NCBI RefSeq assembly: GCF_001267885.1
Contig: NZ_CP012382.1
Location: forward strand, 1,661,001-1,725,000
Origin: Streptomyces ambofaciens ATCC 23877
GTDB taxonomy: Bacteria > Actinomycetota > Actinomycetes > Streptomycetales > Streptomycetaceae
Direction of reading: 5' to 3'
DNA length: 64,000 nt
Each line of letters begins with the position of its first letter. Position 1 is the first letter of the stretch. The position numbers were made by a program, and so were the translations under genes. The notes beneath the pieces were generated by a model that saw only the letters and a list, made by a program, of their open reading frames with translations, made no database searches and was not told the DNA's origin. Below are positions 47,753-55,849 of the stretch, in pieces.

Positions 47753-48972
47753 CGTTCGCGGCGGCCCCGCCACAGGACGACGGCCGCGACGATCATGACG
47801 CCGCCCGCGCCGCCCGCGAGGGGCGCCGCCCAGGCGGCGGTGCCCTCGTCGGAGCCGGCGGCGTCGGGTCCGGAGCCGAAGTACTCGTCACCGTACGCGG
47901 CCGATTTGAGGCCCCGGGGCTCCAGACGTCCGGCCGCCTCGATGGCCGCGGCGGGATCGACGAAGCCGTAGCCGCGGGAGTCGTCGCGGCCCTCGGTGGG
48001 GGCGTTGCGGGCCGTGTCCTCCAGGAGGGACTTGACCTGGGCCGGGGTGAGGTCGGGGTGGGCCGACTTCACCAGGGCGGCGGCCCCGGAGACGAAGGCG
48101 GAGGCGGCGCTGGTGCCCCAGCCCTCGTAGTAGCGGTGGTCCGGGTCGGCGATGATCACGTCGACGCCGGGGGCGCTGACCGTGGCGTACCAGCGGCGGG
48201 TGGAGAAGGAGGCGCGGGTGCCGTAACGGTCGACGGCGGTCGCGGCGATCACGCCCGGATAGGCGGCCGGGTAGGAGATGTGGTCGCCCTTCTCTCCTCC
48301 GTTGCCGGCCGAGGCGACGACGACCACGCCCTTCCGCAGGGCGTACTGGATGGCCTCGTCCTCGGCGGGTTCGGGGTGGGCTGAGGCGGAGTCGTCGCCC
48401 AGGGAGAGGTTGATGATGTCGGCGCCGTGGTCGGTGGCCCAGCGGATGCCGTCGGCGAGGGCGTTGCCGCGGGTCTTGCGGGCCTTGGCGCGGGACGGGT
48501 CGCCGTCCTCCAGGATGACGCGCAGGGGCAGGATCTTCGCCTCCGGGGCGACGCCCATGGCGCCCTCCGCGTTGCCGGCGCCGTGTCCGTGGCCGGCGAT
48601 GATCCCGGCCATGGCGGTACCGTGCCGAGCCCAGGCGCGCTCCCCCTCGCTCGCGCCGAAGCCGACCAGGTCCTTGCCGTCGAGGACGTTGCCCGCCAGG
48701 TCGGGGTGGTCGGCCTCGACGCCGGTGTCCAGGACGGCGACGGTGACGCCCGCGCCCTTGGTGGTGCGCCACGCCTCGTCGGTGTGCAGGGCGTCCAGGG
48801 CCCACTGCTGGGCGCGGATGCCGTCGGCGTGCGCGGCGGGCGCCGGGACGAGGACCAGGGCGGCGGCGAGGAGGAGCCCCAGGGCGCCCGTCCTGCGGGC
48901 GCCGGTGTGCGGCACGGGGGCGGCGGGCCTCACGGCGGTCTCGGCGGCGCCGGCGGTGTGGGCGGTCTTCAC
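47737..48972 (-). CDS. Membrane-anchored subtilisin-like protease (mycosin-like)
   Basis: A 411-residue S8 peptidase: signal sequence at residues 26-50 (TGALGLLLAAALVLVPAPAAHAD), catalytic triad Asp82 (VLDTGVE), His117 (RHGTAMAG) and Ser288 (GTSAASAF), and oxyanion Asn223 (ASAGNGG). A single C-terminal membrane helix (WAAPLAGGAGGVMIVAAVVLW) ends in RGRRERYDDF. This is the design of MycP, the mycosin of type VII secretion, though no ESX genes are here. Its last gene overlap shows GTGA coupling to the upstream Pro-rich membrane protein. An Asp/Ser-rich insertion lies near residues 155-165. Confidence 0.88.
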   Translation of the reverse strand: MKTAHTAGAAETAVRPAAPVPHTGARRTGALGLLLAAALVLVPAPAAHADGIRAQQWALDALHTDEAWRTTKGAGVTVAVLDTGVEADHPDLAGNVLDGKDLVGFGASEGERAWARHGTAMAGIIAGHGHGAGNAEGAMGVAPEAKILPLRVILEDGDPSRAKARKTRGNALADGIRWATDHGADIINLSLGDDSASAHPEPAEDEAIQYALRKGVVVVASAGNGGEKGDHISYPAAYPGVIAATAVDRYGTRASFSTRRWYATVSAPGVDVIIADPDHRYYEGWGTSAASAFVSGAAALVKSAHPDLTPAQVKSLLEDTARNAPTEGRDDSRGYGFVDPAAAIEAAGRLEPRGLKSAAYGDEYFGSGPDAAGSDEGTAAWAAPLAGGAGGVMIVAAVVLWRGRRERYDDF

Positions 48973-51101
48973 GACGGACGCTCCGTGGCCTGGCCGACGT
49001 TCTTGCGCAGGGCACGTTCGACGCGGTCGGCGAGGCCCTGCGCCTCGTGGCCGAGGCCGGCCTGGGCGGGGGCCGAGCCCGCGCCGGACTCCATGGCCTC
49101 CTCGGCGGGCTGGGGCTCGTCGACGCCGCGGCCGTCCGCCCAGCCGGAGACGGCGTAGACGACGACGGGGCCGTCGGTGAGGACGGAGACGGTCCACGAG
49201 GCCCGCTGCCGCGCACCGAAGCCGGCGGCGACGGTGTCCTCGGCGGCGTACGGCAGCGGCATGAGGTCCTCCCGGCGGCCCAGGCCCTCCTTCTCGAACC
49301 GGCCCGCCAGCGAGGTCATGGCGGCGGCGTCGGCCTTGGTGAAGAGCATGCCGACGGTGGTGACGTAGCTCTGGGTGGCGTCGGTGTAGGTGGCGCGCAG
49401 CAGGCGCCGGCAGCCGACGGGGTCGAGGAGCTTGGCCAGCAGCGGGTCGAAGGCGCCCTCGCAGCCGCTGTCCGGCGCGACGGCGACCCGCGTCCACGTG
49501 CGGTCGGCGCCGCCGGGTCCGGCGCCCTGTCCGCGCACGGTGGGCGGGAACAGCTGGTCGACCGGCACGCTGTGCCACAGGTCTCCCGCCTCGGTGAACG
49601 CGCTGCGCGCACCGTCGTCACCCGAGTCCCCGGTGAGCCAGCTGCCGGTGACGGCCCCCGTGACCAGCCCCAGGCCCAGCACGAGGCAGACGGCCGCGGC
49701 GACGGCCTGCGCCCGCCCGCGCTCACCGAACGGACGCGGCCGGGCGTGCTCGTCGTACCCCTCGGGCTCCGCGAACGACACCCGCGGCCGCCCTTCGCCG
49801 GGCGCCGTCGGAGCGCTCCAGGACCGCGCGGGGTCGGGTGCGGCGGCCGTGCCGGCCGGGCCGGACGCGGGGTGCGGCGCTGACGCCGGTTCCGGTTCCG
49901 GCGGGACGGGGCGAAGGCGCCGGGTCGTCTCCGACGGGGCCTCCGGGGGCGCGGTGGGGCGCGGGGGCGACGTGGTGGCGCCCCGTGGGGGCCCCGCGGG
50001 TGTGCCGGGGCCGGAGGACGACGAGGCCACCGGGCCGCGGGACGACGCCTGCGACGGGCCACCGTTCCACGAGGCGTCAGCGGGGCCACGGGAGGCGGGT
50101 GCGCCGGCGGCGGGCGCACCAGGGCCACCGGAAAGGGGTGCGCCGGGGCCACGGGAGACGGATGCACCGGAGGCAGGCGCATCGGGGCCACCGGAGACGC
50201 GTGCGCCGGGGCCACGGGTGACGGATGCGCCGGGGCCACGGGTGACGGATGCGCCGGGGGCGGGCGCGTCGGGGCCACCGAAGACGGGCGCACCGGAGGC
50301 AGGCGCGTCGGGGCCGCCGAAGACGGGCGCACGGGAGGCGGGCGCTTCGGGGCCACCGAAGACGGGCGCATCGGGGCGGCCGGAGGCAGGTGCGCCGGAG
50401 GCAGGTGCGTCGGGGCGACGTGGTGGAGGTGGCGCGGGGCGGTGCGTCCGCCGGGCCCCGCCGTCCCCCGGGGCACCACGGCCGACGGTCGGCGGGGTGT
50501 CGGGGAAACGCGCGGAGGCGCTGGGAGGCGGAGGCGCGGGCTCGGTGGCCCGGGAGTCGGCGGGCCGCAAGTGCGGGTAACGGGGGCGGGCGCCGGAGTC
50601 CGAGGCCTCGCGGCCACCGCCCCTACGCGGCTCGGGCGAGCAGGTGTCCCGGCCGTCGCCCCGGCTCCCGGAACCGTCCACCGGGTCCTGCTCCCGGGCC
50701 GTACGCGGGCCGGGAAAACCCTCGTCGCCCGCTGCCGGCGACCCGTCCGCGCCCGGGCGGGAGTCGGCGGGCCGGGCGTTCGAGTCGCGTGCCTCCGTGT
50801 GCCGTGAGGCGGGGTAGGACGGTGCGACCGGTGTGCGTCGGTCCGTGCCGGCCGGGTCCCCACCGGGCGCCGCCGGCGGCTGGGCCGACTGGGGCGGGTC
50901 GACGGGGCGCGGCGGCGTACCGGGACGGGCCTGCGGGGCCGGCGGCGTACCGGGACGGGGCGGGGCAGCCGGGTGAGGTGGGATTCCGGGACGGGGGGAG
51001 CCGCCGGGGCTCGGCGGGGTCTCCGGGCGGGGCGGCGTCTCCTGGCGGGGCGGGTGCCCCGAGTGTGGGGGGAGGGAGGCGCGGCGCGCTTCCGTGCTCA
51101 T
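48969..51101 (-). CDS. Large Pro-rich membrane protein coupled to the protease
   Basis: A 710-residue protein. About 470 N-terminal residues are low-complexity Pro/Gly/Ser/Arg, with internal repeats such as GPDAPASGAPVFG and GPGASVTR. One membrane helix (QAVAAAVCLVLGLGLVTGAV) follows and then a 190-residue extracytoplasmic domain: DSGCEGAFDPLLAKLLDPVGCRRLLRATYTDATQSYVTTVGMLFTKADAAAM, with two Cys that may pair. The start ATG at 51101 is preceded by GGGGGGTGC. It overlaps the protease gene by 4 nt, so the two proteins probably act together, perhaps as substrate or anchor. No known function. Confidence 0.75.
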   Translation of the reverse strand: MSTEARRASLPPHSGHPPRQETPPRPETPPSPGGSPRPGIPPHPAAPPRPGTPPAPQARPGTPPRPVDPPQSAQPPAAPGGDPAGTDRRTPVAPSYPASRHTEARDSNARPADSRPGADGSPAAGDEGFPGPRTAREQDPVDGSGSRGDGRDTCSPEPRRGGGREASDSGARPRYPHLRPADSRATEPAPPPPSASARFPDTPPTVGRGAPGDGGARRTHRPAPPPPRRPDAPASGAPASGRPDAPVFGGPEAPASRAPVFGGPDAPASGAPVFGGPDAPAPGASVTRGPGASVTRGPGARVSGGPDAPASGASVSRGPGAPLSGGPGAPAAGAPASRGPADASWNGGPSQASSRGPVASSSSGPGTPAGPPRGATTSPPRPTAPPEAPSETTRRLRPVPPEPEPASAPHPASGPAGTAAAPDPARSWSAPTAPGEGRPRVSFAEPEGYDEHARPRPFGERGRAQAVAAAVCLVLGLGLVTGAVTGSWLTGDSGDDGARSAFTEAGDLWHSVPVDQLFPPTVRGQGAGPGGADRTWTRVAVAPDSGCEGAFDPLLAKLLDPVGCRRLLRATYTDATQSYVTTVGMLFTKADAAAMTSLAGRFEKEGLGRREDLMPLPYAAEDTVAAGFGARQRASWTVSVLTDGPVVVYAVSGWADGRGVDEPQPAEEAMESGAGSAPAQAGLGHEAQGLADRVERALRKNVGQATERPS
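50090..50420. repeat. Tandem repeats inside the Pro-rich gene
   Basis: Imperfect repeats with a 39-nt period (13 codons, GGPDAPASGAPVF) and an adjoining 24-nt period (8 codons, GPGASVTR). They are in frame and likely to vary in copy number between strains. Confidence 0.75.
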
Positions 51102-51387
51102 GCACCCCCCGTTTCCTCGGGCCCGGGCCGTTTCTCCGACGCGGGCCGGTGATGTGGTCTCCTGCCCCGGCCCGGCGCGGAGCGCTCCGTCCCGGGCACG
51201 CATACCCGCACGGGAGGACCGCCATCCCGGCGCGGACTCCGGAGCCCTGCCTCGGGGGCCGTGCCGCCGTGCGTGCGCGTCACTCTACGGCGTGACCCCG
51301 CCCGGCGGGGAACCAGTCCGCGCCCTCGTGGCATTGGCCCGGAACGTCCCCCTACCCTGCGGTAATCCTGTCTGGCAGGCTGCGTCC

Positions 51388-52590
51388 ATGACTGCGCGCG
51401 CCGCCGACCGGGCCCGTTACGACCGGGCCACCGCCCATCTGGACGCCCCCGTGGCGATCGTGGACCTGGAGGCCTTCGACGCGAACGCGGACGACCTGGT
51501 CCGTCGGGCCGGAGGCAAGCCGATCCGGGTCGCCAGCAAGTCCGTGCGCTGCCGGGCCCTGCTCGAACGGGTCCTGGGCAGGGACGGTTTCGCGGGGGTC
51601 ATGTCGTTCACCCTGGCCGAGTCCCTGTGGCTCGCACGCTCCGGTTTCGAGGACGTGCTGCTCGCCTACCCGTCGGCGGACCGCGCCCGGTACGCCGAAC
51701 TGACCGCCGATCCCAAGCTCGCCTCCGCCGTGTCCGTGATGATCGACGACCCGGCGCAGCTGGACCTCATCGACGCGGCGCGCGACGGCGGCCGGGAAGT
51801 CGTCCGGGTGTGCCTGGAGTTGGACACCTCGCTGAGGCTGCTCGGCGGACGCGTGCGGGTCGGCGCACGGCGCTCTCCGCTGCACTCCCCCGCCCAGGTC
51901 GCCGACCTGGCCCGCGCGGTGGCCCGCCGGCCGGGGTTCGAGGTCGTCGGCATCATGGCGTACGAGGGGCATGTCGCCGGGGTCGGGGACGCGGTGGCGG
52001 GGCGGCCGCTGCGGTCGCGGGCGGTGCGGCTGATGCAGGGGGCCGCCCGCCGTGAACTCGCCGAGCGGCGTGCCGCGGTCGTCCGGGCGGTCCGGGCGGT
52101 GGTACCCGGTCTGGAGTTCGTCAACGGCGGCGGCACGGGCAGCGTGCAGCACACCGCCGCGGAGGACGCGGTCACGGAGATCGCCGCCGGCTCCGGGCTG
52201 TACGTGCCGCGGCTGTTCGACAACTACACGTCGTTCCGGGGGCGCCCGGCGGCGCTGTTCGCCCAGCCCGTCGTCCGGCGTCCGGGGGTCGGCGTGGTGG
52301 CCGTGCTCGGCGGCGGCTATCCGGCCTCCGGCGCGCCCGGCGCCGACCGGCTGCCGGAGCCGTACCTCCCCGAAGGGCTGCGCTACGACTCCCAGGAGGG
52401 GGCCGGCGAGGTGCAGACGCCGCTGCTCGGCACGCCCGCCGACGACCTCCTCATCGGCGACAAGGTGTGGTTCCGGCACGCCAAGGCCGGTGAGCTGTGC
52501 GAGCGGTTCGACGCGCTGCACCTGGTCGAGGGGGACGCGGTGACGGCGACGGTGCCGACGTACCGGGGCGAGGGGCACACCTACCTGTAG
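51388..52590 (+). CDS. PLP fold-type III enzyme (D-threonine aldolase / amino-acid deaminase-like)
   Basis: A 400-residue alanine-racemase-fold protein. The Schiff-base lysine is in IRVASKSVRCRALL (about Lys50), followed by the TIM-barrel strands GVMSFTLAESLWLARSG, CLELDTSLR, VVGIMAYEGHVAGVGD, GGGTGSVQHTAAEDAVTEIAAGSGLYVP, and a C-terminal beta domain with metal-site like GDKVWFRHAKAGEL and RFDALHL. It resembles D-threonine aldolase and D-serine dehydratase-type enzymes, annotated in actinobacteria as amino-acid deaminase/aldolase. ATG at 51388. Substrate not determined. Confidence 0.84.
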   Translation: MTARAADRARYDRATAHLDAPVAIVDLEAFDANADDLVRRAGGKPIRVASKSVRCRALLERVLGRDGFAGVMSFTLAESLWLARSGFEDVLLAYPSADRARYAELTADPKLASAVSVMIDDPAQLDLIDAARDGGREVVRVCLELDTSLRLLGGRVRVGARRSPLHSPAQVADLARAVARRPGFEVVGIMAYEGHVAGVGDAVAGRPLRSRAVRLMQGAARRELAERRAAVVRAVRAVVPGLEFVNGGGTGSVQHTAAEDAVTEIAAGSGLYVPRLFDNYTSFRGRPAALFAQPVVRRPGVGVVAVLGGGYPASGAPGADRLPEPYLPEGLRYDSQEGAGEVQTPLLGTPADDLLIGDKVWFRHAKAGELCERFDALHLVEGDAVTATVPTYRGEGHTYL

Positions 52591-52600
52591 GCGCGCCGGG

Positions 52601-53587
52601 TCAGTTCGACGGGCCGATTCCGCTGCCCACGCCGCCGCCCGTGTCCGCGTCGCCGACGGGCCGGATGCCCTTGGTGATCCGCTCCATGTCGTCCAGGGGC
52701 GGACCGTCCTCGCCGGCGTCGAAGACGTAGCGGACGAGGATCGGGGACTCGGTGCCGACGGTGGAGGGGAACACCATCGACTGCACGTAGCCGCCGGGGC
52801 CCTCGGCCGTCGTGACCCGCCAGCGCACGTAGTACCCGGCGCGTCCGGCGACGGCGACCGGCCCGGACGCCACCTCCTCGTGGGACTCGATGCCGCCGAA
52901 GGGCTTGTTGCCGACCAGGTCGCGGTCGTAGGCGTCGTCGGCCGCGTCCTCGATGTCCTGCTCGGCGAGGGTCTTCGGGGAGGACTCGGCGTTCGCCGTG
53001 ACGGTGCGCGAGACGACGAGTCCGTGCCGGCACACACCGCCGTCGGCGGGACAGTCGTAGGTGCCGTCCGTGGTCATCATGACGTCGTCCTCGGTGACGT
53101 GCTTCGGCGGGACCCAGCCGTCCGGCAGCGGGAAGGTAATGCCGTTGAGCTGGTCCTCGACCACGGTCGGGGCGTCGGTGGGGGTCGGCGAAGGGGTCGG
53201 CGTCGCGCTCACCGGCGACGGGCCGGTGGGAGCGGCGGAGGACGGCGAGGTCGGTGTCCGCGGGCCGCCGTCCTCCTCGCCGAGGAAGAACACGCCGCCG
53301 GCGATCGCCGCGACCAGCACGGCCCCGGCGGCGGTGAGGGCGACGGCCTTGCCGCGCACGGTGCCGTCCGCGGGCCGGCGCTGCTCCGGGTGGCCGCCCG
53401 TGAACAGGGGCACGGTCGACGACGGCCCGGGCGCCCCGGGTCGTACCTGCTGCTGGGCCGGGGGTGCCCCGTACCCGGCGGGCTCGGGCGCCCGGCGGTG
53501 CTCCGTCCAGGCCGTTCCGTCCCACCACCGTTCCTGGTGCGGGGCCGACGGATCGGAGTACCAGCCGGGCGGCGGCGTCATGCTCAT
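52601..53587 (-). CDS. DUF2510 membrane protein
   Basis: A 328-residue protein. The N-terminal DUF2510 module (TPPPGWYSDPSAPHQERWWDGTAWTEHRR) is a short WW-like repeat common in actinobacterial surface proteins. It is followed by a Pro/Gln linker, one membrane helix (AVALTAAGAVLVAAIAGGVFFL), a Thr/Pro/Ser-rich stalk and an extracytoplasmic domain of about 180 residues (NGITFPLPDGWVPPKH...YDCPADGGVCRHGLVVSRT), with Cys pair CPADGGVC. Stand-alone, convergent with the PLP gene with 10 nt between stops. Function unknown. Confidence 0.82.
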   Translation of the reverse strand: MSMTPPPGWYSDPSAPHQERWWDGTAWTEHRRAPEPAGYGAPPAQQQVRPGAPGPSSTVPLFTGGHPEQRRPADGTVRGKAVALTAAGAVLVAAIAGGVFFLGEEDGGPRTPTSPSSAAPTGPSPVSATPTPSPTPTDAPTVVEDQLNGITFPLPDGWVPPKHVTEDDVMMTTDGTYDCPADGGVCRHGLVVSRTVTANAESSPKTLAEQDIEDAADDAYDRDLVGNKPFGGIESHEEVASGPVAVAGRAGYYVRWRVTTAEGPGGYVQSMVFPSTVGTESPILVRYVFDAGEDGPPLDDMERITKGIRPVGDADTGGGVGSGIGPSN

Positions 53588-53618
53588 CCCGGCACTGTAG
53601 GGCGCCGCTCGCGGTGAT

Positions 53619-54401
53619 CTACAGCGGTGTGACGTACGCCCCGGAGATCCCGCCGTCGACCAGGAAGTCGCTGGCGTTCACGAAGGAGGAGTCGTCGCTG
53701 GCCAGGAAGGCGACGGCGGCGGCGATCTCCTCGGCCTCGGCGAAACGCCCGAGCGGAATGTGGACGAGGCGGCGCGCGGCCCGCTCCGGGTCCTTGGCGA
53801 ACAGTTCCTGGAGGAGCGGGGTGTTGACCGGCCCGGGGCAGAGGGCGTTGACGCGGATGCCCTCCCGCGCGAACTGCACGCCCAGTTCGCGGGACATGGC
53901 GAGGACACCGCCCTTGGAGGCCGTGTACGAGATCTGCGAGGTGGCCGCGCCCATCCGGGCCACGAAGGACGCCGTGTTGATGATGGACCCGCGGCCCTGA
54001 CGCCGCATGTAGGGGATGGCGGCCTTGCAGCACAGGTAGACGGAGGTCAGGTTGACCTCCTGGACGCGCTTCCACGCCTCCAGGCCGGTCTCCAGGATGG
54101 AGTCGTCGTCCGGCGGCGAGATACCGGCGTTGTTGAACGCGACGTCGACGCTCCCGTAGGTGTCGTACGCCGTCTCGAACAGCGCCTCGACCTGCCCCGG
54201 GTCGGTGACGTCGACCTTGACGAAGGTGCCGCCGATCTCGTCGGCCGCCGCCTTGCCCCGGGTCTCGTCCACGTCGCCGCAGACGACGTGCGCGCCCTCG
54301 GAGGCGAGCCGGCGGACGGTGGCGAGGCCGATGCCGCTGCCGGCCCCGGTGACGACGGCGGTACGGCCGACGAGCCTGCGGCAGACGATGTCTTCGCTCA
54401 C
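53619..54401 (-). CDS. SDR family oxidoreductase
   Basis: A 260-residue classical short-chain dehydrogenase. The NAD(P)-binding TGAGSGIG, the NNAG motif (VAFNNAGI), Ser (INTASFVAR), Tyr-X3-Lys (YTASKGGV) and the C-terminal PGPVNTPL and DGGISG are all present. Asp of CGDVDE suggests NAD preference. It lies 50 nt after the aldehyde dehydrogenase and ends the glnA4 gene cluster, so its natural substrate is probably an alcohol or ketone from that amine-degradation pathway. Confidence 0.88.
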   Translation of the reverse strand: MSEDIVCRRLVGRTAVVTGAGSGIGLATVRRLASEGAHVVCGDVDETRGKAAADEIGGTFVKVDVTDPGQVEALFETAYDTYGSVDVAFNNAGISPPDDDSILETGLEAWKRVQEVNLTSVYLCCKAAIPYMRRQGRGSIINTASFVARMGAATSQISYTASKGGVLAMSRELGVQFAREGIRVNALCPGPVNTPLLQELFAKDPERAARRLVHIPLGRFAEAEEIAAAVAFLASDDSSFVNASDFLVDGGISGAYVTPL

Positions 54402-54450
54402 TGTGCGGGTCCTCCGTGCTCGACGGGACGTTACGGGACGCTGTGGGGCG

Positions 54451-55842
54451 TCACGGGGCGGTGCTGATGAAGACGTTCTTGGTCTCGGTGAAGGCGGTCA
54501 GCGCGTCCGGGCCGAGTTCGCGGCCGAGACCGGACTGCTTGAACCCGCCGAACGGCGTCCAGTAGCGGACGCTGGAGTGGGAGTTGACGGACAGGTTCCC
54601 GGCCCGCACCGCCTGGGAGACGCGCAGGGCGCGGCCGACGTCCCGGGTCCAGACCGAGCCGGACAGACCGTAGTCGGTGGCGTTGGCCAGGTGGACGGCG
54701 TCGGCCTCGTCCTCGAAGGGCAGGACGACGGCGACGGGCCCGAAGACCTCCTCGACCGCCACCCGCGCGTGCGCGTCGACACCGGTCAGAACGGTGGGCG
54801 GGAACCAGAAGCCGGGGCCGCCCGCGGGGGCCTTGCCCCGGATGCCGTCGGCGTCCTCGGGGACGTAGGAGCGGACGCGGTCCAGCTGGGCACGGGAGAT
54901 GAGCGGGCCCATGTCGGTGCGTTCGTCGGCCGGGTCGCCGACGAGGACGGACTCGATCGCGGGGGCGAGGAGGCCGAGGAAGCGGTCGTACACCGCGCGC
55001 TGGACCAGGATGCGGGTGCGGGCGCAGCAGTCCTGGCCGGAGTTGTCGAGGAAGGACATGGGCGTGGCGGTGGCGGCGGCCTCGAGGTCGGCGTCGGCGA
55101 AGACGATGTTGGGGCTCTTGCCGCCGAGTTCCAGGGTGACGGGCTTGAGGAGTGCCGCGCCCTTGGCCGCCACCTGCCGGCCCACGGCCGTCGACCCGGT
55201 GAAGACGATCTTGGCGACGCCCGGGTGGGTGACGAGCGCGTCGCCCGCGACGGCCCCGTGTCCGGGCAGCACCTGGAGGAGGCCTTCGGGGAGTCCGGCC
55301 ACAAGGGCCAGTTCGGCCAGGCGCAGCGCGGTCAGCGGGGTCGTCTCGGCGGGCTTGAGGAGGACCGCGTTGCCCGCCGCCAGTGCGGGCGCGGTGCCCC
55401 AGGCCGCGATCGGCATGGGGAAGTTCCAGGGCGCGATGACGCCGACGACGCCGAGCGGTTCGAGGAGTGTGACGTCCAGGCCGCCGGCGACCGGGATCTG
55501 CCGTCCGGTGAGCCGTTCCACTCCCCCGGCGGCGTAGTCGAGCAGGTCGCGGACGTTCCCGGCCTCCCAGCGGGCGTTGCCGATGGTGTGTCCGGCCTCG
55601 CGGACCTCCAGGCGGGCCAGCTCCTCCAGGTGGTCGTCGACGGTGGCGGCGAACCGGCGCAGGAGCCGGGCCCGGTCCCCGGGGGCCAGGGCGGCCCAGG
55701 CCGTCTGCGCCCGTGCGGCCCGTGCGACGGCGGCGTCGACGTCGGCGGCGGAGGCCGCGGGGACGGTGGCGACGACCTCCTCGGTGGCGGGGTTCAGTAC
55801 CCGCAGGTCGGGTGCCGCTGTTCCGGGTGCCTGGTGGGACAA
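54451..55842 (-). CDS. Aldehyde dehydrogenase of the gamma-glutamyl pathway
   Basis: A 463-residue NAD(P)-dependent aldehyde dehydrogenase: NFPMPIAAWGTAPALAAGNAVLLKPAETTP (cofactor), FTGSTAVGRQVA, TLELGGKSPNIVF with the general-base Glu, the catalytic Cys in GQDCCARTR, and EVFGPV. The TTG at 55842 is chosen because GAGG stands 5 nt upstream; no ATG or GTG fits. It starts 8 nt past glnA4. By analogy with PuuC, it oxidises the gamma-glutamyl-linked aldehyde formed after glutamylation of the amine. It is a good fit for ethanolamine or polyamine use. Confidence 0.87.
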   Translation of the reverse strand: MSHQAPGTAAPDLRVLNPATEEVVATVPAASAADVDAAVARAARAQTAWAALAPGDRARLLRRFAATVDDHLEELARLEVREAGHTIGNARWEAGNVRDLLDYAAGGVERLTGRQIPVAGGLDVTLLEPLGVVGVIAPWNFPMPIAAWGTAPALAAGNAVLLKPAETTPLTALRLAELALVAGLPEGLLQVLPGHGAVAGDALVTHPGVAKIVFTGSTAVGRQVAAKGAALLKPVTLELGGKSPNIVFADADLEAAATATPMSFLDNSGQDCCARTRILVQRAVYDRFLGLLAPAIESVLVGDPADERTDMGPLISRAQLDRVRSYVPEDADGIRGKAPAGGPGFWFPPTVLTGVDAHARVAVEEVFGPVAVVLPFEDEADAVHLANATDYGLSGSVWTRDVGRALRVSQAVRAGNLSVNSHSSVRYWTPFGGFKQSGLGRELGPDALTAFTETKNVFISTAP

Positions 55843-55849
55843 GGGGACC

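Noticed and set aside
48969..51101. Type VII secretion locus
   Set aside because: Only a mycosin-like protease is present; no EccB, EccC, EccD or WXG100 genes were found in the neighbourhood.
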